In this document: one piece after another, positions 9,780 through 17,591 of the stretch
Layout: every line of letters starts with the position of its first letter
Position numbering within the stretch: the stretch's first letter is position 1
Source of the DNA: Ignavibacteria bacterium RIFOXYB12_FULL_35_14
GTDB lineage: Bacteria; Bacteroidota; Ignavibacteria; Ignavibacteriales; Ignavibacteriaceae
Assembly: GCA_001803045.1 (NCBI GenBank)
Contig: MHAR01000008.1
Location: 136,972-200,971, forward strand
DNA: 64,000 bases
Direction of reading: 5' to 3'
Notes under the pieces: generated by a model
What the model was told of the DNA's origin: nothing
Databases searched by the model: none
The model's input: only the letters and a program-made list of their open reading frames with translations
Position numbers and translations under genes: made by a program

Positions 9780-10352
9780 ATGAAACTAATGTTTAAATTA
9801 CTAATTGTATATTTCTTACCCTTAGTTTGTGTTCCTACGACAAATGCCCAAACACCTAAATATCAGCAGCCCGTTTTAATTTCATCGGCTGGGCAAAGTG
9901 CTGATGTAACATTAGCGGGAATGTTATTCAAAAAATTAAAACTGCATTACAAAGTAATAAACTTAGCAAAAGAAACTGATCTTGAAGGTATTAACACATT
10001 AGTAATTGTTCCAGGATTCAGTTCCAAAGGGTTAGGTGCCGCAGGTATTAGCAGAGAAGATGAAATGAAACGCATTAAAGAGTTGATTAATTCTGCAAAA
10101 AAGAAGAAAATTAAAATACTCATGCTTCATATCGGCGGTAATGCAAGAAGAGGAAATCAATCGGATGATTTCAACAAGCTTGCTGCGGAATCTTCACGCT
10201 ACATGATTGTTGTAAGTCAAGCCGATGAAGATAAATTTTTCAGCAGTATCTCTAAAAAAACAAAAATTCCTATAAAGCTTGTTTATAAAATTGCCCAGGC
10301 TTCCGAACCGATAAATCAGTTATTTAATCAATCTCCTTCAACGGATAAATGA
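9780..10352 (+). CDS. Small exported DUF6305-like protein of the PGA locus
   Basis: 190 residues with a signal peptide (MKLMFKLLIVYFLPLVC..TNAQ). The mature part reads as an alpha/beta fold: QPVLISSAGQSADVTLAGML, then NTLVIVPGFSSKGLG, then IKILMLHIGGNARRG and a RYMIVVS strand. From memory it resembles DUF6305 proteins found beside poly-gamma-glutamate genes; I cannot verify this. A strong GAGG site sits about six bases before the ATG. Its stop overlaps the gamma-glutamyltransferase start by four bases (ATGA), so the two are translationally coupled. The predicted location is periplasmic. No catalytic residues are evident; a binding or accessory role is a guess. Confidence 0.65.
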   Translation: MKLMFKLLIVYFLPLVCVPTTNAQTPKYQQPVLISSAGQSADVTLAGMLFKKLKLHYKVINLAKETDLEGINTLVIVPGFSSKGLGAAGISREDEMKRIKELINSAKKKKIKILMLHIGGNARRGNQSDDFNKLAAESSRYMIVVSQADEDKFFSSISKKTKIPIKLVYKIAQASEPINQLFNQSPSTDK

Positions 10353-12064
10353 AAAACACTAATAACAAATTAATAATCCTCTTTACAGTATTCCTTACAC
10401 TTTCAGGTTCTGTCTTTAGCCAAAAAAGGCAGCCGGAAATCGTTAGTGGCAAAAATGGAATGATTGCCACAGCACATCCTCTTGCCTCAAATGCAGCTTT
10501 GGAGATATTGAAATTGGGAGGTAATGCTGTTGATGCTGCAGTTGCAGCGGCATTTGTAATTGGAGTGGTTGAACCCGATGGATCAGGACTTGGAGGCGGC
10601 GGAGGAATATTAATTTATTTAAGCAAAGAAAAGAAACCAGTCTATATAAATTATTATCAGCGTACCTCTTCTCAGGTAGATAAATTAGATTTTAACAATA
10701 AAACTGAAAATAAAACAGTAAAAGCTATATTAGTGCCCGGTACAGTAGCCGGATTGATCACAGCTTTGGAAAATTATGGAACTCTTCCACTTTCCAAAGT
10801 TATTGCACCTGCTATAAGACATGCAGAAGAAGGTTTTCCGGTTGATGCAACTCTTGCTGGAATTATTCTTGATAATGTTGAAGTTCTGCAGAAATATTCG
10901 GTGACAAGCTCTATTTATTTGCCTGATGGTTTTCCAATTATGGAAGGTGATATTCTAATTCAAAAAGATTTAGCGAGAACTCTGAAAATCATCTCTGAAA
11001 AGGGAAAGGATGGATTTTATTCAGGAGAGGTTGCCGAAAAAATAACAAATGGAATCAGATCTGAAGGGGGAATAATTACTCTTGCTGATTTTAATAATTA
11101 TGAAGCTATAATTACCGATCCAACTTTTGGAACATACAGAGGTTATCAGATTGTTTCTGCTCACGAACCTCAATCCGGTGCATCAATTGTTGAGGCTTTA
11201 AATATTCTTGAGAATGAAGACATTAGTACTTTAGGTCATTACACAACAAATAGTGAAACATTATATTTAATGGCGGAAACGTTCAGAAGGGTTTATGCTG
11301 ACAGGAGCGCCTTCATTGAGGATCCGCGTTTCGGATATGTGCCGGTTGATGAACTTACTTCAAAAGAATATGCAAACTCTCGCTATGAAGATATTAAGAA
11401 CGAGAAATCAGTGCCAAAAGAATATCGGAAAACAAAACCTGGTAATCCTTTAAATTTTATTGAACCGCTTGATACTGTGAAAGAAGAAATTGAAAAGGTG
11501 CTTGAACAAGACGGGCATACAACTCATTTATCAGTAATTGACAAGGACGGAAATGTAGTTTCTCTTACTCAAACCCTTGGTACCTTCTTCGGATCAGGAT
11601 TTACAGCAGCCGGAGTTTTGATGAATAATGCTCTAATGAATTTTTCATTTTCATCCAAAATAAATGATGTTGAACCTAACAAACAACCAAGGAGTTCTAT
11701 AGCTCCGACAATAATTTTGCAGGACAATAAACCAATTATTGCAATTGGCTCGCCCGGTGCTTCACGTATCATTGCAACGGTTGTACAAATGATAGTAAAT
11801 CTTATTGATTTTAAAATGACTGCGGAAGAAGCAAACTTTGCTCCAAGATTTTTCTGTCAAAAATTCGATGATTATCTATATGTAGAGAGTAGAATACCTC
11901 AAAATATTATTGATACATTGAAACTAAAAGGGCATAACGTCCAGGTTTTAGGTGATTACGATTTATTTTTCGGCGGGGCACAACTAATTACAGTTGATTC
12001 AGTTACCGGAATTTTTTATGGTTCGGCTGATCCAAGGCGCGGTGGAATTGCGCTTGGTTACTAA
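10349..12064 (+). CDS. ggt: Gamma-glutamyltransferase (Ntn hydrolase)
   Basis: 571 residues with a signal peptide ending near SVFSQ. The family signatures are GGNAVDAAVAAAFV (58-71), EPDGSGLGGGG, and the autoprocessing site GHTTHLSVIDKDGN, where Thr391 should become the N-terminal nucleophile of the small subunit. PRSSIAPTII (447-456) matches the substrate-binding serines. Two details differ from classical enzymes: the loop usually written GSPGG is GSPGASR (Ala471 at a glycine lining the oxyanion hole), and Arg105 lies in NYYQRTS instead of FRExAP. In a PGA locus the enzyme could hydrolyse the polymer in the periplasm or transfer it to an acceptor, as CapD does; which is not visible. Confidence 0.85.
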   Translation: MKNTNNKLIILFTVFLTLSGSVFSQKRQPEIVSGKNGMIATAHPLASNAALEILKLGGNAVDAAVAAAFVIGVVEPDGSGLGGGGGILIYLSKEKKPVYINYYQRTSSQVDKLDFNNKTENKTVKAILVPGTVAGLITALENYGTLPLSKVIAPAIRHAEEGFPVDATLAGIILDNVEVLQKYSVTSSIYLPDGFPIMEGDILIQKDLARTLKIISEKGKDGFYSGEVAEKITNGIRSEGGIITLADFNNYEAIITDPTFGTYRGYQIVSAHEPQSGASIVEALNILENEDISTLGHYTTNSETLYLMAETFRRVYADRSAFIEDPRFGYVPVDELTSKEYANSRYEDIKNEKSVPKEYRKTKPGNPLNFIEPLDTVKEEIEKVLEQDGHTTHLSVIDKDGNVVSLTQTLGTFFGSGFTAAGVLMNNALMNFSFSSKINDVEPNKQPRSSIAPTIILQDNKPIIAIGSPGASRIIATVVQMIVNLIDFKMTAEEANFAPRFFCQKFDDYLYVESRIPQNIIDTLKLKGHNVQVLGDYDLFFGGAQLITVDSVTGIFYGSADPRRGGIALGY

Positions 12065-12138
12065 TAAATACCATGATATACACTTATTAGAAGCATATTA
12101 ATAGCTAAGTAAAAAACGTTGAGGGATAATAGGGAGCA

Positions 12139-13308
12139 ATGACTCTTTTCTTTGTGCTTGTAATCTTCTCATTTATTCTCTTAATAGCAGAATATTGGAA
12201 TATACGACGTTGCGTTAATAAAATTCCTTTAAGAATTCTTGTTAATGGCACCCGAGGTAAATCGAGTGTGACTAAATATATTGCAGCCGGATTAAGAATA
12301 GCTGACAAAAGAACAATCGGCAAAATAACTGGAATAATTCCCACGATAATTTATCCGGATGGTTCTGAGAAAATTATCAAAAGAATTGCTCCTGCACGCA
12401 TACAGGAGCAATTTAAAGTCATAAGATTAGCATCTAAGCTTTCTGCTGATTGTCTGGTACTTGAATGCATGTCTATAACTCCCGCTTTGCAAAAATTAGA
12501 GACCACAATCTTCAGACCCAACATTTTTGTAATTACTAATATTCGAGATGATCACCGCGAGCAAATCGGGAATGAGCAAGAGCAGGTAATTTCCTTGTGT
12601 GAAGCAATTCCTTCAAATTCAATTGTGGTGACTGATGAAAAAAAATATTTAAGTGAAATCGAGGCATCGGCAAAGTCGAAAAATTCATCCTTAATTTATG
12701 TTGAAGATTCCATCAATTTTAAAAATATCGATATTCCTACCAATGTGTTAGAATCAAATATTAAAATCGCTTTGGCAGTCTGTAAACTCGCAAAAATTGA
12801 AAAAGAGAAATCGGGAAAGCCTGTGTTGGAGATGATAAAGAATTTCGAGGAATTGCTTTTTGAATTTCCTTTTGTAGATAAAAAAATAAGGTTTATAAAC
12901 GGCTTTGCAGTCAACGATGTACCATCTTCTCAGGAATTTATCGATTACTGGGAGAAGAAGTTAGGTGGATTCAGGCATTTGAATATTATCTTTAATTCAA
13001 GATCCGATCGTCCACTCCGATCTCTCGTGTTTGCAAAATGGATAGGTACAATTAAAAATTTGAACGGAGTAATCCTCATAGGCAGTCATATTCCCAGATT
13101 CAGATTAGAGTTAATTCGTAATGGAATTAAATCTCAAAAAATAACTGTATGGGGAAAAAGCAAGATAAAAAGTGTACAAGAAAATCTTGGGAAAATTGCT
13201 GGAACAGACTTAGTATTTATTGGCTTGGGTAATATTGCTGGCGATGGATTGCTGTTGATAAATTCTTTGAAAGAAAATGCACTGGTAAGAATCGATAATG
13301 CTAATTGA
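12139..13308 (+). CDS. pgsB: Poly-gamma-glutamate synthase subunit PgsB/CapB
   Basis: 389 residues, the usual length. A membrane helix (residues 2-18) leads into a Mur-ligase-like ATPase domain with the P-loop VNGTRGKSSVTK (Gly37-Thr46; Lys41, Ser42), Glu109 in VLECMSITP, and ITNIRDDHREQIG (132-144), all typical of PgsB. The enzyme activates the gamma-carboxyl of the growing chain with ATP and adds glutamate, working with the membrane subunit PgsC. AGGGAG stands seven bases upstream of the ATG. The reading frame overlaps pgsC by 11 bases. A 75-base gap precedes it, the largest inside the locus, so an internal promoter is possible. Confidence 0.95.
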   Translation: MTLFFVLVIFSFILLIAEYWNIRRCVNKIPLRILVNGTRGKSSVTKYIAAGLRIADKRTIGKITGIIPTIIYPDGSEKIIKRIAPARIQEQFKVIRLASKLSADCLVLECMSITPALQKLETTIFRPNIFVITNIRDDHREQIGNEQEQVISLCEAIPSNSIVVTDEKKYLSEIEASAKSKNSSLIYVEDSINFKNIDIPTNVLESNIKIALAVCKLAKIEKEKSGKPVLEMIKNFEELLFEFPFVDKKIRFINGFAVNDVPSSQEFIDYWEKKLGGFRHLNIIFNSRSDRPLRSLVFAKWIGTIKNLNGVILIGSHIPRFRLELIRNGIKSQKITVWGKSKIKSVQENLGKIAGTDLVFIGLGNIAGDGLLLINSLKENALVRIDNAN

Positions 13309-13726
13309 ATCATTTTTTGTCGGACTCATTGTCGGATTTTTATTCTATGAAACAGTTGGGATTTCTCCTGGCGGCGTTATTGCTCCGGCATACTTTGCCT
13401 TATTCATTCATCAACCGGGAAAAATTGCTGTAACAATCACCATCGCAATAATTGTATGGTTGGCAATTCTTTTCTTATCGAGATGGTTGATAATATACGG
13501 CAGGAGAAAATTATTAATTGCTTTGATTCTTGGATTTCTTTTTAAACTTTTATTTGAATATAAATTACAGCCGGTAGCAGGATTTCAAATCGATCTTCAA
13601 TCGATAGGTTACATAATTCCGGGTTTAATCGCCAATGAAATGGTTCGTCAAAAGGTGTTTCCAACTCTTGCTGCTTTGGGAATAGTAACAATTATAATTT
13701 ACTTAATATTAGTGTTATTCAACTGA
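13298..13726 (+). CDS. pgsC: Poly-gamma-glutamate biosynthesis membrane protein PgsC/CapC
   Basis: 142 residues, close to the family norm of about 150, and almost entirely membrane helices. The sequence GFLFYETVGISPGGVIAPAY (residues 11-30) is the characteristic PgsC segment, repeated in spirit by GYIIPGLIANEMVRQ near 107-121. It forms the membrane part of PGA synthase with PgsB. The start overlaps the pgsB end and its TGA overlaps the next ATG by one base (TGATG), so pgsB, pgsC and pgsW are translationally coupled. No PgsA/CapA-type metallophosphatase is encoded in the window, which distinguishes this locus from the Bacillus one. Confidence 0.93.
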   Translation: MLIESFFVGLIVGFLFYETVGISPGGVIAPAYFALFIHQPGKIAVTITIAIIVWLAILFLSRWLIIYGRRKLLIALILGFLFKLLFEYKLQPVAGFQIDLQSIGYIIPGLIANEMVRQKVFPTLAALGIVTIIIYLILVLFN

Positions 13727-14778
13727 TGTACCATTCAAAATTAAAATATGAATTAAAACTTGTTCTAATTTTTTCTTTCGCTTTGATCTCACTAGTAATT
13801 ATTGAAATTTTCTTTACTAAATATGAAGAGCGAATTGACTATAACAAAATGAGTGAGGCAGTTAGCTTAGCTGAAAAATGGTTCGGTGCTATCGATCAAA
13901 TGAAGAAAGAAAGGAATATTTCAAGTGATGTTAAGACTAACATAAAATACAGCAATTTAATCGGAAATGAATTTACTGATATTACAACCACTCTGAGTTC
14001 ATTAGGTACTAAAGAAATTTCTACTAATCCGAATTTTGCAGCACTAATCTTAAAATATATGACAGATTCTGGCATCGATTCAGCTAAAACCGTGGGAATA
14101 ATTTTGTCGGGTTCTTTTCCCTCATTAGCAATATCAAGTCTAGCCGCAGCTCAGGCTATGAAGGTAAAAGCCATATTATTTAGTTCACTAGGTGCATCGA
14201 TGTTCGGGGCAAATCAATTTGGTGCAACATGGATAGACATGGAATGTTATTTAAGAGAAAAGAGTAATTTAAAATACAGATCTTCCCTAACTACACTTGG
14301 TGGAGAAAATGATAATGGCGGAGGATTAAGTGGAGAGGGAATTAGAATACTTAAGGCGACAGCTTCAAATTATAATGTTGATTTTTATATTCCTAATTCC
14401 TTTAAAGAAAGTGTCGGGAAGAAAGTTGATATTCTTTTAAAAAACAAAATTGATTTGCTGATTAACGTTGGGGGAAATCAGACGGGTCTTGGGGTTTGTG
14501 TTCATTCTTCAAATATTCCAAACGGTTTGCATAGTAAAATAGAAAGCTGCGGAGATGAGGATCGAGGAATCATTATGCGTCTCTCAGAAAAAGGCATCCC
14601 ATTCATTAACCTATTGAACATTAGAAGTCTTGCAATTGATAATGATTTATCGCTAAATCCGTCGGTGGTTTCGTCCAGTTCAATTTATTGGGAAAGAAAA
14701 ATAAAAAAAATTCCTGTTGCTTTTTCTTTATTTATATTATCAGGATTATTATTACTCATTAGAAAGAAGTGCATATAA
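13726..14778 (+). CDS. pgsW: Poly-gamma-glutamate system protein PgsW
   Basis: 350 residues: an N-terminal membrane helix (12-30), a long extracytoplasmic domain and a C-terminal helix (about 331-347) followed by RKKCI. The domain contains VGIILSGSFPSLAISSLAAA, ATWIDMECYL, a Gly-rich GGENDNGGGLSGEG and LINVGGNQTGLG. It belongs to the family named after its fixed linkage to pgsB/pgsC (PgsW), whose biochemical role is not established to my knowledge. It may take the place of PgsA/CapA, which is absent here. One-base overlaps at both ends (TGATG and TAATG) show that it sits in the middle of a single translational unit. Confidence 0.85.
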   Translation: MYHSKLKYELKLVLIFSFALISLVIIEIFFTKYEERIDYNKMSEAVSLAEKWFGAIDQMKKERNISSDVKTNIKYSNLIGNEFTDITTTLSSLGTKEISTNPNFAALILKYMTDSGIDSAKTVGIILSGSFPSLAISSLAAAQAMKVKAILFSSLGASMFGANQFGATWIDMECYLREKSNLKYRSSLTTLGGENDNGGGLSGEGIRILKATASNYNVDFYIPNSFKESVGKKVDILLKNKIDLLINVGGNQTGLGVCVHSSNIPNGLHSKIESCGDEDRGIIMRLSEKGIPFINLLNIRSLAIDNDLSLNPSVVSSSSIYWERKIKKIPVAFSLFILSGLLLLIRKKCI

Positions 14779-16067
14779 TGAAGAAATTTCTAATTTTGTT
14801 CTTATTGTTTACAGTTGGCAGTTACGCTCAAACAATTATTTCAGGTAATTTGGAAAATTATGTCAATAATTATTTAAGCAATATTCCAAATTCAAGTTCT
14901 TCAGATGAATATCAGCCACCGGCTGATTCAAATTTAAATGAATGGGCTAACACTATAGAAAATATTATCTTAAAGAACTACAACTCAGCAGATCTGAAGG
15001 CGTCTTCTTTTGATTATCAAATAGTGAGATTTACTGATACATCCGATACTGAAAACACAGAATATATAATTCTTGAAAAGAAAGCTGCCTCTACAAATTT
15101 CTGGGGTATTTTTATTTTTAATCCTGTGGCAATAAGACAAAAACTAATTATTCAAGCTCCTCATCCATTACATGATAGTAATACAGGTAAAGAATCTCTA
15201 ATCATCTTTAAAACTTCGGGAGCGAGAGCTTTATTTATAAGCGGTACACACAGATGTAACAGTTCCGTTTTTACTACTTGTTCAGGTACGACTACAGTCT
15301 GCAGCAGTACATCCCAAAGCTATCGGATATCGGATCAGGCGCATGTTGTTAACGGTACTTTTCAAAAAACCACCGAAGTTCTATTACCATTGATTGAAAA
15401 TCTGATTGTCATCCAACCCCATGGCTTTGCTAAACAAAGCAGTGATCCTGATTTAATAATGAGCAATGGCACACAATTGACTCCTTCAGGCATTGATTAT
15501 TTATCTTTGCTAAAAACTAATCTCCTGAATCTTGATAATTCGCTGACGTTTAAAATTGCTCATATTGATCTAGCTTGGACAAGACTAATAGCAACAACAA
15601 ACACCCAGGGGAGGTTAATAAATGGAAGTATTAATCCGTGTAATCTTAATTCTCCATCAACATCTGGAAGATTTTTACATTTAGAGCAGGCATTCGCAAA
15701 GTTGAGAGATTCTAAAACAAATTGGATAAAATTTGCAAATGCCGTTACCATGACATTTCCTGAAGACCCTCTTGTAGATGTTAAGGATGATATTTCCTCA
15801 GAATATGATTATTTCTTATTTCAAAATTATCCGAATCCATTTAATCCGATAACTACAATAAAATATTCAATTAAGCATTCGGGTTTTGTTTCTTTAAAAG
15901 TCTTTGATATTTTAGGTCGAGAGATAGCAAGTCTTGTTAGTGATGTACAGCCAGAGGGCAATCACTCATATATTTTTGATGGGCAAAATCTTACTAGTGG
16001 AGTTTATTTTATTTCATTGACTGTTGAGGGAATTGTAATCTCAAGTAAAATGATAGTGGCTAAATAA
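14778..16067 (+). CDS. T9SS-sorted secreted protein, putative hydrolase of the PGA locus
   Basis: 429 residues from ATG 14778, which overlaps the pgsW stop by one base; the in-frame GTG at 14769 is a weaker choice. A signal peptide (MKKFLILFLLFTVGSYAQ) is followed by a domain with histidine- and acid-rich motifs: APHPLHDSNTGKES (127-140), ISGTHRCN (154-161), DQAHVVNGT (186-194), IQPHGF (212-217) and HLEQ (301-304). These look like metal ligands, but I cannot assign a family. The C-terminus from NYPNPFNP (350-357) is a T9SS sorting domain ending SSKMIVAK. Coupling to pgsW suggests that it acts on extracellular poly-gamma-glutamate. The metal site and the substrate are both inferred. Confidence 0.75.
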   Translation: MKKFLILFLLFTVGSYAQTIISGNLENYVNNYLSNIPNSSSSDEYQPPADSNLNEWANTIENIILKNYNSADLKASSFDYQIVRFTDTSDTENTEYIILEKKAASTNFWGIFIFNPVAIRQKLIIQAPHPLHDSNTGKESLIIFKTSGARALFISGTHRCNSSVFTTCSGTTTVCSSTSQSYRISDQAHVVNGTFQKTTEVLLPLIENLIVIQPHGFAKQSSDPDLIMSNGTQLTPSGIDYLSLLKTNLLNLDNSLTFKIAHIDLAWTRLIATTNTQGRLINGSINPCNLNSPSTSGRFLHLEQAFAKLRDSKTNWIKFANAVTMTFPEDPLVDVKDDISSEYDYFLFQNYPNPFNPITTIKYSIKHSGFVSLKVFDILGREIASLVSDVQPEGNHSYIFDGQNLTSGVYFISLTVEGIVISSKMIVAK

Positions 16068-16100
16068 TTCGTTTAAGGCCAAATAAATAACCAAATTAAT

Positions 16101-16106
16101 AGGAGG
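16101..16106 (+). promoter_or_regulatory. Strong Shine-Dalgarno site
   Basis: AGGAGG ends four bases before the ATG at 16111. Most genes in this window have only weak ribosome sites, so this full match to the anti-SD sequence stands out and fixes the start of the next gene. Confidence 0.7.
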
Positions 16107-16110
16107 TTCC

Positions 16111-17409
16111 ATGAAAAAAATAATGTACACATTATTTTTCCTTTCCTGCTTATTTTTACTAGGCAGTATGTCATTCCCGCAGCTTAATTTCGAAGAGAAC
16201 TTCGATTATCCTGCCGGCGATAGTTTAAATACTCATGGTTGGGTTGCACACAGCCAACCTGGGGTAAACCCTGTAATGATTATTGCAGGAAGTTTATCCT
16301 ATCCTGGTTATTCTTCCTCCGATATCGGAAATTCGGTTGATGTTATCGGTTCAACTGCAGTGCCATCACGTGAGGACTTAACCGCAACTTTCAATATAGA
16401 TAGTGTCTCAAACGTTTATTGTTCTTTTCTTGTTAAAGTTGTTTCAATTGGGGCTCAGGTGGATTATTTCTTTCATTTCAGAGAAGATCCTGTTGCAGCT
16501 ATTTTACGAGGTAGAGTGATGTTGCAAAATAACGGCAGCGGAGGATTTAACTTTGGAATTAGTAAAGGAAGTACAACAGTCATTGATTGGGATACGACAG
16601 CTCGTACTTTCAATGAGACATATTTAATTGTATTAAAATATGAATATATAGTAGGAACAGATAATGACCTTATTCATTTATTTGTTAATCCTCCATTGAC
16701 AGGAATTGAACCTAGTACTCCTGATGCAACAGTTCCAGATACAAATACTGATATCATTGTTAATGCAGTTTCAATACGGCAGGGCTCGAGAGATTATTCT
16801 GTTCAGCTGGATGGAATCCGGGTTGCTACTTCTTGGTCGCTGGCACCGATACCTGTTGAATTAGTTGGTTTTTTTGCTCAAGCAAATAAAGGAGGAGTTT
16901 TGTTAACATGGGCTACTGCTTCAGAAACTAATAATAAAATGTTTGAAGTACAGAGAAAATCTAATAATTTGAAATATACAACAGTAGCGCAGGTTAATGG
17001 TTCCGGTACTTCAACGCATAAGAAATTTTATTCGTATTTGGATTCCAACGTTGAGCCAGGAAATTATATGTACCGACTAAAACAAATCGATTTTGACGGA
17101 AGATTTGAGTATTCCAACGAGATTGAAGTATATGTAAATACACAGCTTGACTTTTCATTACAACAGAATTACCCAAATCCATTCAACCCAGCGACGACAA
17201 TAGGATTTGGAGTAAGAGAAAAATCCAGAGTAAGGATCGCTGTTCTTAATACAATTGGTGAAGAAGTTGCTGTTGTCTTGAATGAAGAAACAGAACCTGG
17301 GTATAATAAAGTTGAATTTAATGCATCTAACCTGCCGAGTGGAGTATATTTCTACAGAATCCAAGCTGGAAATTTTATTGATACGAAGAAGATGATTCTG
17401 CTGAAGTAA
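16111..17409 (+). CDS. T9SS-sorted secreted protein with jelly-roll-like and Fn3-like regions
   Basis: 432 residues. A signal peptide (MKKIMYTLFFLSCLFLLG) is followed by a beta-rich N-terminal region (about 30-245), which starts NFEENFDYPAGDSL and looks like the concanavalin-like opening seen in many secreted Bacteroidota proteins. An Fn3-like spacer begins PIPVELVGFFAQ and includes VLLTWATASETNN (about 250-345). The T9SS sorting domain starts at LQQNYPNPFNPATT and ends KKMILLK. No catalytic site is apparent. It is 43 bases downstream of the PGA-locus hydrolase but has its own strong ribosome site, so it may be a separate unit. It is probably a surface adhesin or matrix protein; the function is unknown. 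Confidence 0.8.
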   Translation: MKKIMYTLFFLSCLFLLGSMSFPQLNFEENFDYPAGDSLNTHGWVAHSQPGVNPVMIIAGSLSYPGYSSSDIGNSVDVIGSTAVPSREDLTATFNIDSVSNVYCSFLVKVVSIGAQVDYFFHFREDPVAAILRGRVMLQNNGSGGFNFGISKGSTTVIDWDTTARTFNETYLIVLKYEYIVGTDNDLIHLFVNPPLTGIEPSTPDATVPDTNTDIIVNAVSIRQGSRDYSVQLDGIRVATSWSLAPIPVELVGFFAQANKGGVLLTWATASETNNKMFEVQRKSNNLKYTTVAQVNGSGTSTHKKFYSYLDSNVEPGNYMYRLKQIDFDGRFEYSNEIEVYVNTQLDFSLQQNYPNPFNPATTIGFGVREKSRVRIAVLNTIGEEVAVVLNEETEPGYNKVEFNASNLPSGVYFYRIQAGNFIDTKKMILLK

Positions 17410-17473
17410 GGAAATAGTAGGGAGACGATGCATCGTGTCCTTACTAAAATAAAAACATAAAGAGTGTTCAACG

Positions 17474-17522
17474 AAACCTTCGAGGTTTATGTAACTTTTG
17501 CGAGAGGTAACCTCGAAGGTTT
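17474..17522. repeat. 14-bp perfect inverted repeat
   Basis: AAACCTTCGAGGTT (17474-17487) and its exact complement AACCTCGAAGGTTT (17509-17522) flank a 21-base spacer. No T-run follows on either strand, so it is not a normal intrinsic terminator. It looks like a dispersed palindromic element lying between two genes; its function is unknown. The rest of the 182-base gap holds nothing I recognise. Confidence 0.7.
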
Positions 17523-17591
17523 CCATTTAATATAGACTTGATTTCACAACTTCGTAAATTTAGATTGGAAATACACAAATACTATTCTTAA

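Noticed and set aside
9780..10352. Periplasmic binding protein of the TRAP permease
   Set aside because: At 190 residues it is too short for a DctP-type protein and has no matching motifs.
17474..17522. Intrinsic terminator
   Set aside because: Stem is good but neither strand has a T-run after it.
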